NCBI RefSeq assembly: GCF_002113375.1
Contig: NZ_NEHO01000019.1
Location: 1 to 64,000, forward strand
Length of the DNA: 64,000 nucleotides
Reading direction: 5' to 3'
Source: Pseudomonas sp. R37(2017)
GTDB taxonomy: Bacteria; Pseudomonadota; Gammaproteobacteria; Pseudomonadales; Pseudomonadaceae
Shown here: in pieces, positions 15,905 through 23,214 of the stretch
How the letters are laid out: each line of letters opens with the position of its first letter
Position numbering within the stretch: position 1 is the stretch's first letter
Position numbers and translations under genes: made by a program
Notes under the pieces: model-generated
The model's database searches: none
What the model was told of the DNA's origin: nothing
The model's input: the letters and a program-made list of their open reading frames with translations, nothing else

Positions 15905-17613
15905 AGCGCTTGCCACTCCAGTGGCAACCACTGCCAGTGGCCGTCCGGCTCGCTGCCTTCGGGCAGGGTCAGGGCGTACTTGCCGTAGCCGCCGAGCTTG
16001 CGCAGTTTCGGGATCAGGTAGGTTTGCGCGGCGTTGTAGAACACCGGCTCCATGTCCTGGGGCAGGCTGTCGAGGGTTTCCTGCTGCATCAGTTGCGCCA
16101 TGGATTCCGGACCGAAATAGACCGGCATCAGCAGATCTTTGGGCACCACGTCGGCCATTGGCGGGAAGCGTTTATCGAGGGTGCCGAGGGCCTTGTCCAC
16201 CAGCTTGTCGTCGAGGGAAAACAGCAAGGTTGAACCGTGGCGCGCCAGGCTGACTTTCATGAACGCCTTGCCGGTGATGGCGCCGGGATCTTGGGCATCC
16301 TTGGCCGCATAGGGACCGAAACTGGAGCTGACCTGACGTTGCCACTGGTGGCTCTGGCCTTCCTGCTTTTCCACTACCGGGAAGGCACCCTCCTGGACAT
16401 TGCTCTCGTAGGCGCCGACCATCGAGCCGAACAGGCTGCCCAAATCTCCATCGAGCTTGCCGCTGTCGTCATCGTCGAGACTGGCCACCAGCAAGGGTGT
16501 GTACAACCGCGAATCGGCATACCAGCAAAGACCCGCCGCACCGGCCATGTGCTCGGTCAGCGCCTGGGCCGCCTGCTCCTGCGCGCCGAGTTTCACCAGC
16601 AGCGGCTTCTGTTGTTCGGCCGCCAGCGGCAACGCCACGCAAGCGCTGGCGCCCATGGGCATGGCTTGCCAGATCGGTTTGAAATCGAAGTCCGGTTGAT
16701 TGTCGAGTTCATCCATGGCCAGGAAGCTGTGCCAGCCCTTGTCGTCCATGTCGAAACGCAGGCCCGCAAAGTTTGGGATAAAACGCTGATACCCCATGGC
16801 CAGAACGCTGGCATTCACCGACAGGCGTTGCTTCACCTGCGGTGCACGAGGCGGCAGGCCGAAGGCTTCGGGGAACAGCTTGTCGCCATTGAGCAACGCG
16901 GCAATGGCCATGGTCGATACGCTGCCCGGTTCCTCTGTTGCCCCACTCTGCGGATCGTAGAGTTTCGCCGGATTGGACAGCACCACCAGTTTGTCGCCAT
17001 GGGACGCGAAGAGCAGCGCCTTGCTGGCGTTGTAACCGAGTTGATAGAGCCCCACGTCTTCGCCGCCGACCTTCACGTCAGCGACTTTGCTCAGTTGCGA
17101 GTCGTCCAGCGCCACTTTGGCCAGCGGCTCCAGCACCTTGGCCAGCCCACCGCGATCCATCACCAACAGGAAATCCTTGAGGCGCCCGTCCGCCCCGCGC
17201 CATAGCGCTACGTCGGCAGGCTGATCGAACAACTGCTCGATCAAGCTGTCCTGCAGCTTCAGGTCATGCTCGTAGATGATCCGCCGCAAGCTGCCGATCA
17301 AGCCCAGGCGATCGGCGTGGGTTTCGTAATAGAAGACGAAATCTTCCGTCAGGGTTTCCTTGAGGAACGGCACCGCCAGCAGGTCCCTGGGCAACTGGCT
17401 CAGCGAGTGGGTTTCCAGCAGGCCGTCCGGGCGGCTCATGCCCAGCTTGTCACTGGCCAACACCGGCGCCGGGGCCTTGGGCTTGTGCATCAACCAGCCC
17501 AACCAACCGGCCACGCCAACGACCAGGCATAACCCGATCAGCAGCGTCGGCCAATGCAGGGAAGGTTTGGCCGCTGGTGCGCCAGCGGCCGGAGTAACAG
17601 TGCTATCACTCAT
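15901..17613 (-). CDS. magB: MagB/YfaA-like DUF2138 membrane-anchored protein
   Basis: A protein of about 570 residues, similar in size to E. coli YfaA (562). After a short cytosolic start a single transmembrane anchor (WPTLLIGLCLVVGVAGWLGW, about residues 24-43) places the rest in the periplasm. The body is the DUF2138 family, without motifs I can assign to an enzyme. Start uncertain: ATG at 17613 or in-frame GTG at 17619, neither with a strong ribosome site. It overlaps magC by four bases and follows magA after about 40 bases. In P. aeruginosa this protein has been reported as the membrane partner of MagD; a scaffold role is the best guess. Confidence 0.85.
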   Translation of the reverse strand: MSDSTVTPAAGAPAAKPSLHWPTLLIGLCLVVGVAGWLGWLMHKPKAPAPVLASDKLGMSRPDGLLETHSLSQLPRDLLAVPFLKETLTEDFVFYYETHADRLGLIGSLRRIIYEHDLKLQDSLIEQLFDQPADVALWRGADGRLKDFLLVMDRGGLAKVLEPLAKVALDDSQLSKVADVKVGGEDVGLYQLGYNASKALLFASHGDKLVVLSNPAKLYDPQSGATEEPGSVSTMAIAALLNGDKLFPEAFGLPPRAPQVKQRLSVNASVLAMGYQRFIPNFAGLRFDMDDKGWHSFLAMDELDNQPDFDFKPIWQAMPMGASACVALPLAAEQQKPLLVKLGAQEQAAQALTEHMAGAAGLCWYADSRLYTPLLVASLDDDDSGKLDGDLGSLFGSMVGAYESNVQEGAFPVVEKQEGQSHQWQRQVSSSFGPYAAKDAQDPGAITGKAFMKVSLARHGSTLLFSLDDKLVDKALGTLDKRFPPMADVVPKDLLMPVYFGPESMAQLMQQETLDSLPQDMEPVFYNAAQTYLIPKLRKLGGYGKYALTLPEGSEPDGHWQWLPLEWQAL

Positions 17614-17652
17614 GTTCACAAAACCCGATGTTCATCCGTGGAGCGGGGATGC

Positions 17653-18444
17653 CTAGTAGTTGAAAGTCTTGACCAGCAGCAGGTCGCCGATTGCGCGCAG
17701 GGGCACGATGAAGGTCTCGCGTTTTTCATCGACGGTGTTTTCGTTGAGCACCAGATTGATCTGCGAGGTAATCACCTCGTTCTGGTTGCTGGTCTCATCG
17801 AAGTTATAGCCGCCGCTGCCGAAGTTGCCCCAATAGTTCACGTAAACCAGGTAGGTGCCATGCAGCGGTGCGGTCATGGTGAACATTTCCGGACCCGGAC
17901 CATCGACACCATCAGGGTCGAGGCCGCCACCATTGGTCAAGGCCGAGTGCGCCCAGAAGGCATGTTGGCCATCGGGCGTGACAATATGCAGGTCGAGTTC
18001 GGCTTTCGGGTCGTCCCAACCCAGCACCACGCGAATCCGCGCCGGGGTGCGCAGGTTGTTGGCTTCATAGAATTGAACACGCTTGAGGGACTGGCCCTCG
18101 GCGCTGCGCACTTCGACGCTGTTGGAGCCGGCGCCAAACGCATAGGGCCGGGCGAAACGTCCTTGCTCGTCGGTATAGAGATTCAGCGGATTGCCGTTGA
18201 CCGCCAGGGTGTGCGGCCCGCGCTGGGTACCGAGGGCCTTCAGTTGGCCCTCGATCATCGTGCGATTGCGCTGCACGCCCCGATCAATTGGCGGTGTGGG
18301 ATAGGCGACTTGCGGGTTTTCGCTACGGTCCGGCAAACCGTTGTAACGCCAGCCGCCCACCGGTTCCGACAACTCGGCATTCGGCGCGGCCAGAATCACG
18401 GGGGCGATGGCCAACCCGATCAGCAGCAAAAGAAATGAACGCAT
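17653..18444 (-). CDS. magA: MagA/YfaP-like DUF2135 periplasmic protein
   Basis: First gene of the mag operon, 263 residues. The ATG at 18444 is preceded by GCAGGAGGC, an excellent ribosome site, and gives a signal peptide (MRSFLLLLIGLAIAPVILA). The second half is a DUF2135 domain: IRVVLGWDDPKAELDLHIVTP, GPEMFTMTAPLHGTYLVYVN and a closing ETFIVPLRAIGDLLLVKTFNY. The last block is almost the same in magF (ETFLVPMRAVGELTLVKSFSY), so the two are clear paralogues. Molecular function unknown; possibly a partner of the macroglobulin. Confidence 0.85.
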   Translation of the reverse strand: MRSFLLLLIGLAIAPVILAAPNAELSEPVGGWRYNGLPDRSENPQVAYPTPPIDRGVQRNRTMIEGQLKALGTQRGPHTLAVNGNPLNLYTDEQGRFARPYAFGAGSNSVEVRSAEGQSLKRVQFYEANNLRTPARIRVVLGWDDPKAELDLHIVTPDGQHAFWAHSALTNGGGLDPDGVDGPGPEMFTMTAPLHGTYLVYVNYWGNFGSGGYNFDETSNQNEVITSQINLVLNENTVDEKRETFIVPLRAIGDLLLVKTFNY

Positions 18445-18559
18445 GTGATGCCTCCTGCCATGCATGACGAAACCTTGCGCCCTATCCTCGGCGCGTTACA
18501 GATGTCGATACTGCGTTTCGTCTGAAAGACCCGTGACCCTGGGGTCGTGGATGGCGCGA

Positions 18560-18588
18560 AGATTAGCCAGTCGAGTGTTTTTTAACAA
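18560..18588 (-). promoter_or_regulatory. Candidate mag operon promoter
   Basis: On the minus strand TTGTTA (18588-18583) and TAATCT (18565-18560) are 17 bases apart, predicting a leader of about 110 bases before magA. Matches to consensus are moderate (4/6 and 3/6). The leader contains GGA triplets in AGGATAGGG and CAGGAGGC, the second overlapping the ribosome site, which could be RsmA targets. Confidence 0.35.
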
Positions 18589-18636
18589 TCGGATGTGTCT
18601 CAAAGTGCGGATGGATTCACGACGCACGGTGGACGG

Positions 18637-18699
18637 TGAGCCGAATAAGCGGCATATTCGGCTCATTATGTGAGCCGAATAACCTTTCTAATCGGCTCA
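18637..18699. promoter_or_regulatory. Tandem palindromic operators upstream of the Fic gene
   Basis: Two inverted repeats with the same half-site and the same 29-base span. The first (18637-18665) has perfect 11-base arms TGAGCCGAATA / TATTCGGCTCA with a 7-base spacer. The second (18671-18699) has arms GTGAGCCGA / TCGGCTCAC (18670-18700). Their centres are 34 bases apart. A possible promoter, TGGACG (18630-18635) and CATATT (18653-18658), overlaps the first repeat. The site ends 23 bases before the Fic start codon, and the Fic protein has a C-terminal winged-helix region, so autorepression is likely. Confidence 0.75.
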
Positions 18700-18722
18700 C
18701 TCCCCCTGAGAGCATCCGGTTC

Positions 18723-19868
18723 ATGACACCTCAATGGATATGGCAGCAGCCTGATTGGCCGAATTTCACCTGGAATGCCGAACGCTTGGCACCCTTGTTG
18801 CGCGAGTGCATTCAAACGCAAGGTCGATTGATGGGCATGGCCAGTTCCGTGGGCAGTTCGCTGAGCGCGCAAAGTGAGCTGGATGCGTTGTTGCAAAACA
18901 TCGTTACCTCATCGGCCATTGAAGGTGAACAACTGAACGTCGGTTCCGTTCGTTCGTCGCTGGCTCGACGCCTGGGTCTGGATCTGGTTGATGGCGATAG
19001 AGTCAGCCAACGCAGTGAAGGCCTTGCGCAACTGATGCTCGATGCGACGCAGCGCTTTGCCGAGCCGCTGACGCTGGGTCGTTTACTGGACTGGCATAAA
19101 TGGTTGTTTCCAGAGCAGGACAGCGACCTCGCGGCCCGGGCGATTCGTGTCGGCGCACTGTGGGGCGATGAACCGATGCAGGTCGTTTCCGGTCGCCTCG
19201 ACAAGCCGACCGTGCACTTCGAAGCGCCGCCTCGAGCGGGCCTTGAGCGTCAACTTGAAATGTTCCTCGACTGGTTTGAGGGCAGCCGAAGTCAGGCCGG
19301 GGTCGACCCATTGCTGCGCGCTGGCATCGCACATTTCTGGTTTGTCACGCTCCACCCTTTTGACGACGGCAATGGTCGCCTCACGCGCACCATCACCGAC
19401 CTGGCTTTGGCACAGGGCGAGGCTCAGGCGATTCGTTTTTACGCAATGTCGGCCAGTATTCTCGAGGACCGCTCCGGCTACTACCGCGTGCTGGAAAACA
19501 ATCAAAAAGCTACGACCAATATCACTGAATGGCTGGAGTGGTTCCTGCAGACTCTTCTGCGCAGCCTGCAACAAGCCATGACGCGGATCGACAATGTGCT
19601 GGGCAAGGCGCGATTCTGGCAGGTACACCAAAGATCCGGGTTGTCGGCCGAGCAGACCAAGGTCCTGAATCGATTGCTCGATGGCGGCGAAAGAGGCTTC
19701 GAGCACGGCATCAGCGCAGCTCAATACCAGGCCGTCGCCAAAGTATCCAAAGCTACCGCGACCCGTCATCTGACCGAACTGCTGGACAAAGACTGCCTGA
19801 AACGCCTGCCCGGTGGCGGGCGCAGCACGCGGTACCAGATCAAATACCCCGATGAGGCGAGAACCTGA
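18723..19868 (+). CDS. Fic family AMP-transferase with DUF4172 N-terminus and winged-helix C-terminus
   Basis: A 381-residue Fic protein. Residues 5-85 are a DUF4172-type N-terminal region (WIWQQPDWPNFTW). The Fic motif H211-PFDDGNGRLTR222 is complete, so AMP transfer to a hydroxyl side chain of a target protein is expected. An inhibitory-helix motif, S63-S-A-I-E67-G68, fits [ST]xxxE[GN] and lies before the Fic core, making this a self-inhibited class II enzyme with no separate antitoxin needed. Residues about 315-375 look like a winged helix (VSKATATRHLTELLDKDCLKRL). The ATG at 18723 was chosen because the longer frame would start inside the operator. Target unknown. Confidence 0.9.
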   Translation: MTPQWIWQQPDWPNFTWNAERLAPLLRECIQTQGRLMGMASSVGSSLSAQSELDALLQNIVTSSAIEGEQLNVGSVRSSLARRLGLDLVDGDRVSQRSEGLAQLMLDATQRFAEPLTLGRLLDWHKWLFPEQDSDLAARAIRVGALWGDEPMQVVSGRLDKPTVHFEAPPRAGLERQLEMFLDWFEGSRSQAGVDPLLRAGIAHFWFVTLHPFDDGNGRLTRTITDLALAQGEAQAIRFYAMSASILEDRSGYYRVLENNQKATTNITEWLEWFLQTLLRSLQQAMTRIDNVLGKARFWQVHQRSGLSAEQTKVLNRLLDGGERGFEHGISAAQYQAVAKVSKATATRHLTELLDKDCLKRLPGGGRSTRYQIKYPDEART

Positions 19869-19957
19869 GGCCTGAAACCACGCACCCCGCTCATTTGCCC
19901 ATGAACCCCCTATCTGCTAGTGTCGCGCCGGTTTAACGTCAACCGGAAATCGCCGCC

Positions 19958-20200
19958 ATGGCCCGCAAAAAAGCTGCACTGGATTTCGAACAGTCCCTCG
20001 CCGACCTGCAAACGCTGGTGGAGCGTCTGGAGAATGGCGAATTGTCGCTGGAGGACTCGCTGGCCGCTTTCGAGCAGGGCATCGGCCTGACCCGCGATTG
20101 CCAGGCGGCGCTGGCCCAGGCCGAGCAAAAGGTTCAAGTGCTGCTCGAGCGTGATGGCGAGCTGGCCGAAGAACCCTTCGACGCGGACCAACCAGAATGA
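19958..20200 (+). CDS. xseB: Exodeoxyribonuclease VII small subunit
   Basis: An 80-residue helical protein, several copies of which bind one XseA to make exonuclease VII, which degrades single-stranded DNA. The conserved DFEQSLADLQTLVERLENGELSLEDSLAAFEQG core is obvious in residues 8-40. It overlaps ispA by four bases, the usual order xseB-ispA-dxs in gammaproteobacteria. xseA is not in the window. Confidence 0.95.
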   Translation: MARKKAALDFEQSLADLQTLVERLENGELSLEDSLAAFEQGIGLTRDCQAALAQAEQKVQVLLERDGELAEEPFDADQPE

Positions 20201-21084
20201 TTGCAGCCTACTCGGCCACCAGCCAGGCCCGCGTCAATGCTGCGCTGGAAACCCTGTTCACGGCACCGAGCCCCGAGCTGGCGCGGCTGTACGAGGCCAT
20301 GCGCTACAGCGTGATGAATGGCGGCAAACGGGTGCGCCCACTGCTGGCCTACGCCGCGTGCGAAGCGCTGGGCGGCAAGCCTGAGCAAGCCAACGGCGCG
20401 GCCTGTGCCGTGGAACTGATCCACGCCTATTCACTGGTGCACGACGATTTACCGGCGATGGACGATGACGATCTGCGTCGTGGCCAGCCAACCACCCACA
20501 AAAAATTCGATGAAGCCTGCGCGATCCTCGCCGGCGACGGTTTGCAGAGCCTGGCTTTCAGCGCGCTGCTCGACCCACGCCTGAGCACGTCGGATGCCGA
20601 AATCCGCCTGCAGATGGTCAGTGCCCTGGCAGTGGCGGCAGGCCCGGCGGGCATGGTCGGTGGCCAAGCCATCGACCTCGGTTCGGTCGGCCTGAAGCTC
20701 GACCAGAAAGCCCTGGAATACATGCACCGGCACAAGACCGGCGCGTTGATCGAGGCCAGCGTCAAGCTCGGCGCCCTGGCCAGCGGCCGTGCCGAGAAAG
20801 ACGAACTCAAGTCCCTGCAGACTTATGCACAGGCCATCGGCCTGGCGTTCCAGGTGCAGGACGACATTCTCGACGTCGAAAGCGATACCGAAACCCTCGG
20901 CAAACGTCAGGGCGCCGACATCGCCCGCGACAAGCCGACCTACCCGGCCCTGCTCGGTCTCGACGCCGCCAAGGCCTATGCCCTGGAGCTGCGCGACCAG
21001 GCCCTGCATGCACTGCGACCGTTTGACGCAGCAGCCGAGCCGTTGCGTGATCTGGCCCGGTATATCGTCGATCGCCGCAACTGA
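20197..21084 (+). CDS. ispA: Farnesyl diphosphate synthase
   Basis: A 295-residue prenyltransferase that condenses IPP with DMAPP and GPP to give farnesyl diphosphate, the precursor of quinone side chains and undecaprenyl phosphate. Both aspartate-rich motifs are seen: DDLPAMDDDD (about residue 85) and DDILDVESD (about 223). The residues before the first motif, HAYSLVHDD, are typical of C15 synthases. ATGA overlap with xseB and 91 bases before dxs support one operon. Confidence 0.96.
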   Translation: MIAAYSATSQARVNAALETLFTAPSPELARLYEAMRYSVMNGGKRVRPLLAYAACEALGGKPEQANGAACAVELIHAYSLVHDDLPAMDDDDLRRGQPTTHKKFDEACAILAGDGLQSLAFSALLDPRLSTSDAEIRLQMVSALAVAAGPAGMVGGQAIDLGSVGLKLDQKALEYMHRHKTGALIEASVKLGALASGRAEKDELKSLQTYAQAIGLAFQVQDDILDVESDTETLGKRQGADIARDKPTYPALLGLDAAKAYALELRDQALHALRPFDAAAEPLRDLARYIVDRRN

Positions 21085-21175
21085 CGGCGAATCCGTCAAA
21101 AAAAACCAACGCGTGGGCAGGGGGCGATGCATCAGGTAAACTGCCGCATCTTTTATACCTATAACGATTCGCCTG

Positions 21176-23074
21176 ATGCCCACGACGTTTCATGAGATTC
21201 CCCGCAAGCGCCCGACCACGCCCCTGCTCGACCGCGCGAACACGCCGGACGGCCTGCGCCGGTTAGGCGAAGCCGAGCTGGAAACCCTGGCCGATGAGTT
21301 GCGCCTGGAATTGCTCTACACGGTCGGCCAGACCGGTGGGCATTTCGGTGCAGGCCTGGGCGTGATCGAGCTGACCATCGCGCTGCACTACGTCTTCGAC
21401 ACCCCGGACGACCGGCTGGTGTGGGACGTGGGCCATCAGGCTTATCCGCACAAGATCCTCACCGGTCGTCGCGAGCGCATGGGCACCCTGCGCCAGAAGG
21501 ACGGCGTTGCAGCCTTCCCGCGTCGCTCCGAGAGCGAGTACGACACCTTCGGCGTCGGCCACTCCAGCACCTCGATCAGTGCCGCGCTGGGCATGGCGAT
21601 TGCCGCCCGCCTGCAAAACAGTGATCGCAAGGCGATCGCGGTGATCGGCGACGGCGCGTTGACCGCCGGCATGGCGTTCGAGGCGCTGAACCATGCGCCG
21701 GAAGTGGACGCCAACATGCTGGTGATCCTCAACGACAACGACATGTCGATCTCGCGCAACGTCGGTGGCTTGTCGAACTATCTGGCGAAGATCCTTTCCA
21801 GCCGCACCTACGCAAGCATGCGCGAAGGCAGCAAAAAAGTGCTGTCGCGCCTGCCAGGCGCCTGGGAAATCGCCCGTCGTACCGAAGAATACGCAAAAGG
21901 CATGCTGGTTCCCGGCACGCTGTTCGAAGAGCTGGGCTGGAACTACATCGGCCCGATCGATGGCCACGACCTGCCGACCCTGATCGCCACCCTGCGCAAC
22001 ATGCGTGACCTGAAGGGCCCGCAGTTCCTGCACGTCGTCACCAAGAAGGGCAAAGGCTTCGCCCCGGCGGAAGTCGACCCGATCGGTTACCACGCCATCA
22101 CCAAACTCGAACCTCTGGATGCTCCGGCGGCTGCGCCGAAAAAGGCCAGCGGCCCAAAATACTCCGGCGTGTTCGGTGAATGGCTGTGCGACATGGCGGC
22201 TGCCGATCCGCGCCTGGTCGGGATTACTCCGGCGATGAAGGAAGGCTCGGACCTGGTCGCTTTCAGCGAACGATTCCCGCTGCGCTACTTCGATGTGGCC
22301 ATTGCCGAGCAGCATGCCGTCACCCTCGCGGCCGGCATGGCCTGCGAAGGCGCCAAACCCGTGGTGGCCATCTATTCGACCTTCCTGCAGCGCGGTTACG
22401 ACCAGTTGGTGCATGACGTCGCCGTACAGAACCTCGACGTGCTGTTCGCCATCGACCGCGCCGGCCTGGTGGGCGAAGACGGTCCGACCCACGCCGGCAG
22501 TTTCGACCTTTCGTACCTGCGCTGCATTCCTGGCATGCTGGTGATGACCCCGAGTGACGAAAACGAACTGCGCAAGATGCTCACCACCGGTCACCTGTAT
22601 GAAGGCCCGGCGGCGGTGCGTTACCCACGCGGCAGCGGCCCGAACGCGACCATCGAGAAAGACCTCGAGCCTGTCGAGATCGGCAAAGGCGTAGTCCGTC
22701 GCCAGGGCAGCAAAGTCGCCCTGCTGGTGTTCGGCGTGCAACTGGCCGAAGCCCTGAAAGTCGCCGAGACGCTGGATGCGACCGTGGTCGACATGCGTTT
22801 CGTCAAACCGCTGGATGAAGCCCTGGTTCGCGAAATCGCCGGCAACCACGAACTGCTGGTGACCGTCGAAGAAAACGCAATCATGGGCGGCGCCGGTGGC
22901 GCGGTCAGCGAATTCCTCGCCCGCGAAAACATCCTCAAGTCGATGCTCCACCTGGGCTTGCCAGACATTTACGTCGAACACGCCAAGCCTGCGCAAATGC
23001 TGGCTGAGTGTGGCCTGGATGAGGCGGGAATCGAAGCGTCCATTCGCGAGCGCCTGCAACTGCTCGACATCTAA
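21176..23074 (+). CDS. dxs: 1-deoxy-D-xylulose-5-phosphate synthase
   Basis: A 632-residue thiamine-diphosphate enzyme that joins pyruvate and glyceraldehyde-3-phosphate, the first and rate-limiting step of the MEP isoprenoid pathway. The ThDP-binding motif GDGALTAGMAFEALNHA with NDNDMSIS is present, as are GHSSTSISAALGMA and the transketolase-like EDGPTHAGSFDLSYLR segment with the catalytic His. Length is normal. TATA-like boxes in the 91-base gap upstream (TTTTATACCTATAACG) may give it an extra promoter. Confidence 0.97.
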   Translation: MPTTFHEIPRKRPTTPLLDRANTPDGLRRLGEAELETLADELRLELLYTVGQTGGHFGAGLGVIELTIALHYVFDTPDDRLVWDVGHQAYPHKILTGRRERMGTLRQKDGVAAFPRRSESEYDTFGVGHSSTSISAALGMAIAARLQNSDRKAIAVIGDGALTAGMAFEALNHAPEVDANMLVILNDNDMSISRNVGGLSNYLAKILSSRTYASMREGSKKVLSRLPGAWEIARRTEEYAKGMLVPGTLFEELGWNYIGPIDGHDLPTLIATLRNMRDLKGPQFLHVVTKKGKGFAPAEVDPIGYHAITKLEPLDAPAAAPKKASGPKYSGVFGEWLCDMAAADPRLVGITPAMKEGSDLVAFSERFPLRYFDVAIAEQHAVTLAAGMACEGAKPVVAIYSTFLQRGYDQLVHDVAVQNLDVLFAIDRAGLVGEDGPTHAGSFDLSYLRCIPGMLVMTPSDENELRKMLTTGHLYEGPAAVRYPRGSGPNATIEKDLEPVEIGKGVVRRQGSKVALLVFGVQLAEALKVAETLDATVVDMRFVKPLDEALVREIAGNHELLVTVEENAIMGGAGGAVSEFLARENILKSMLHLGLPDIYVEHAKPAQMLAECGLDEAGIEASIRERLQLLDI

Positions 23075-23084
23075 ACGCAAATCC

Positions 23085-23176
23085 CTGTGGGAGCGAGCTT
23101 GCTCGCGAAAGCGTCGGATCATTCAACTGAAACGTTGACTGACACACCGCCTTCGCGAGCAAGCCCGCTCCCACAG
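23085..23176. repeat. REP inverted pair between dxs and btuB
   Basis: Opposed copies at 23085-23108 and 23152-23176. It follows the dxs stop by 10 bases and leaves only about 40 bases before btuB, so no room remains for a cobalamin riboswitch. Confidence 0.9.
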
Positions 23177-23214
23177 TTGATTTGTGTGCCCCACGAAACA
23201 CCATCGGACTACCC

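Noticed and set aside
18466..18722. Small gene between magA and the Fic gene
   Set aside because: Only short frames without a start signal; the stretch is explained by the mag promoter, leader and Fic operators.
23182..23214. Extended N-terminus of btuB
   Set aside because: The extension is non-hydrophobic and would hide the clear signal peptide starting at 23215.
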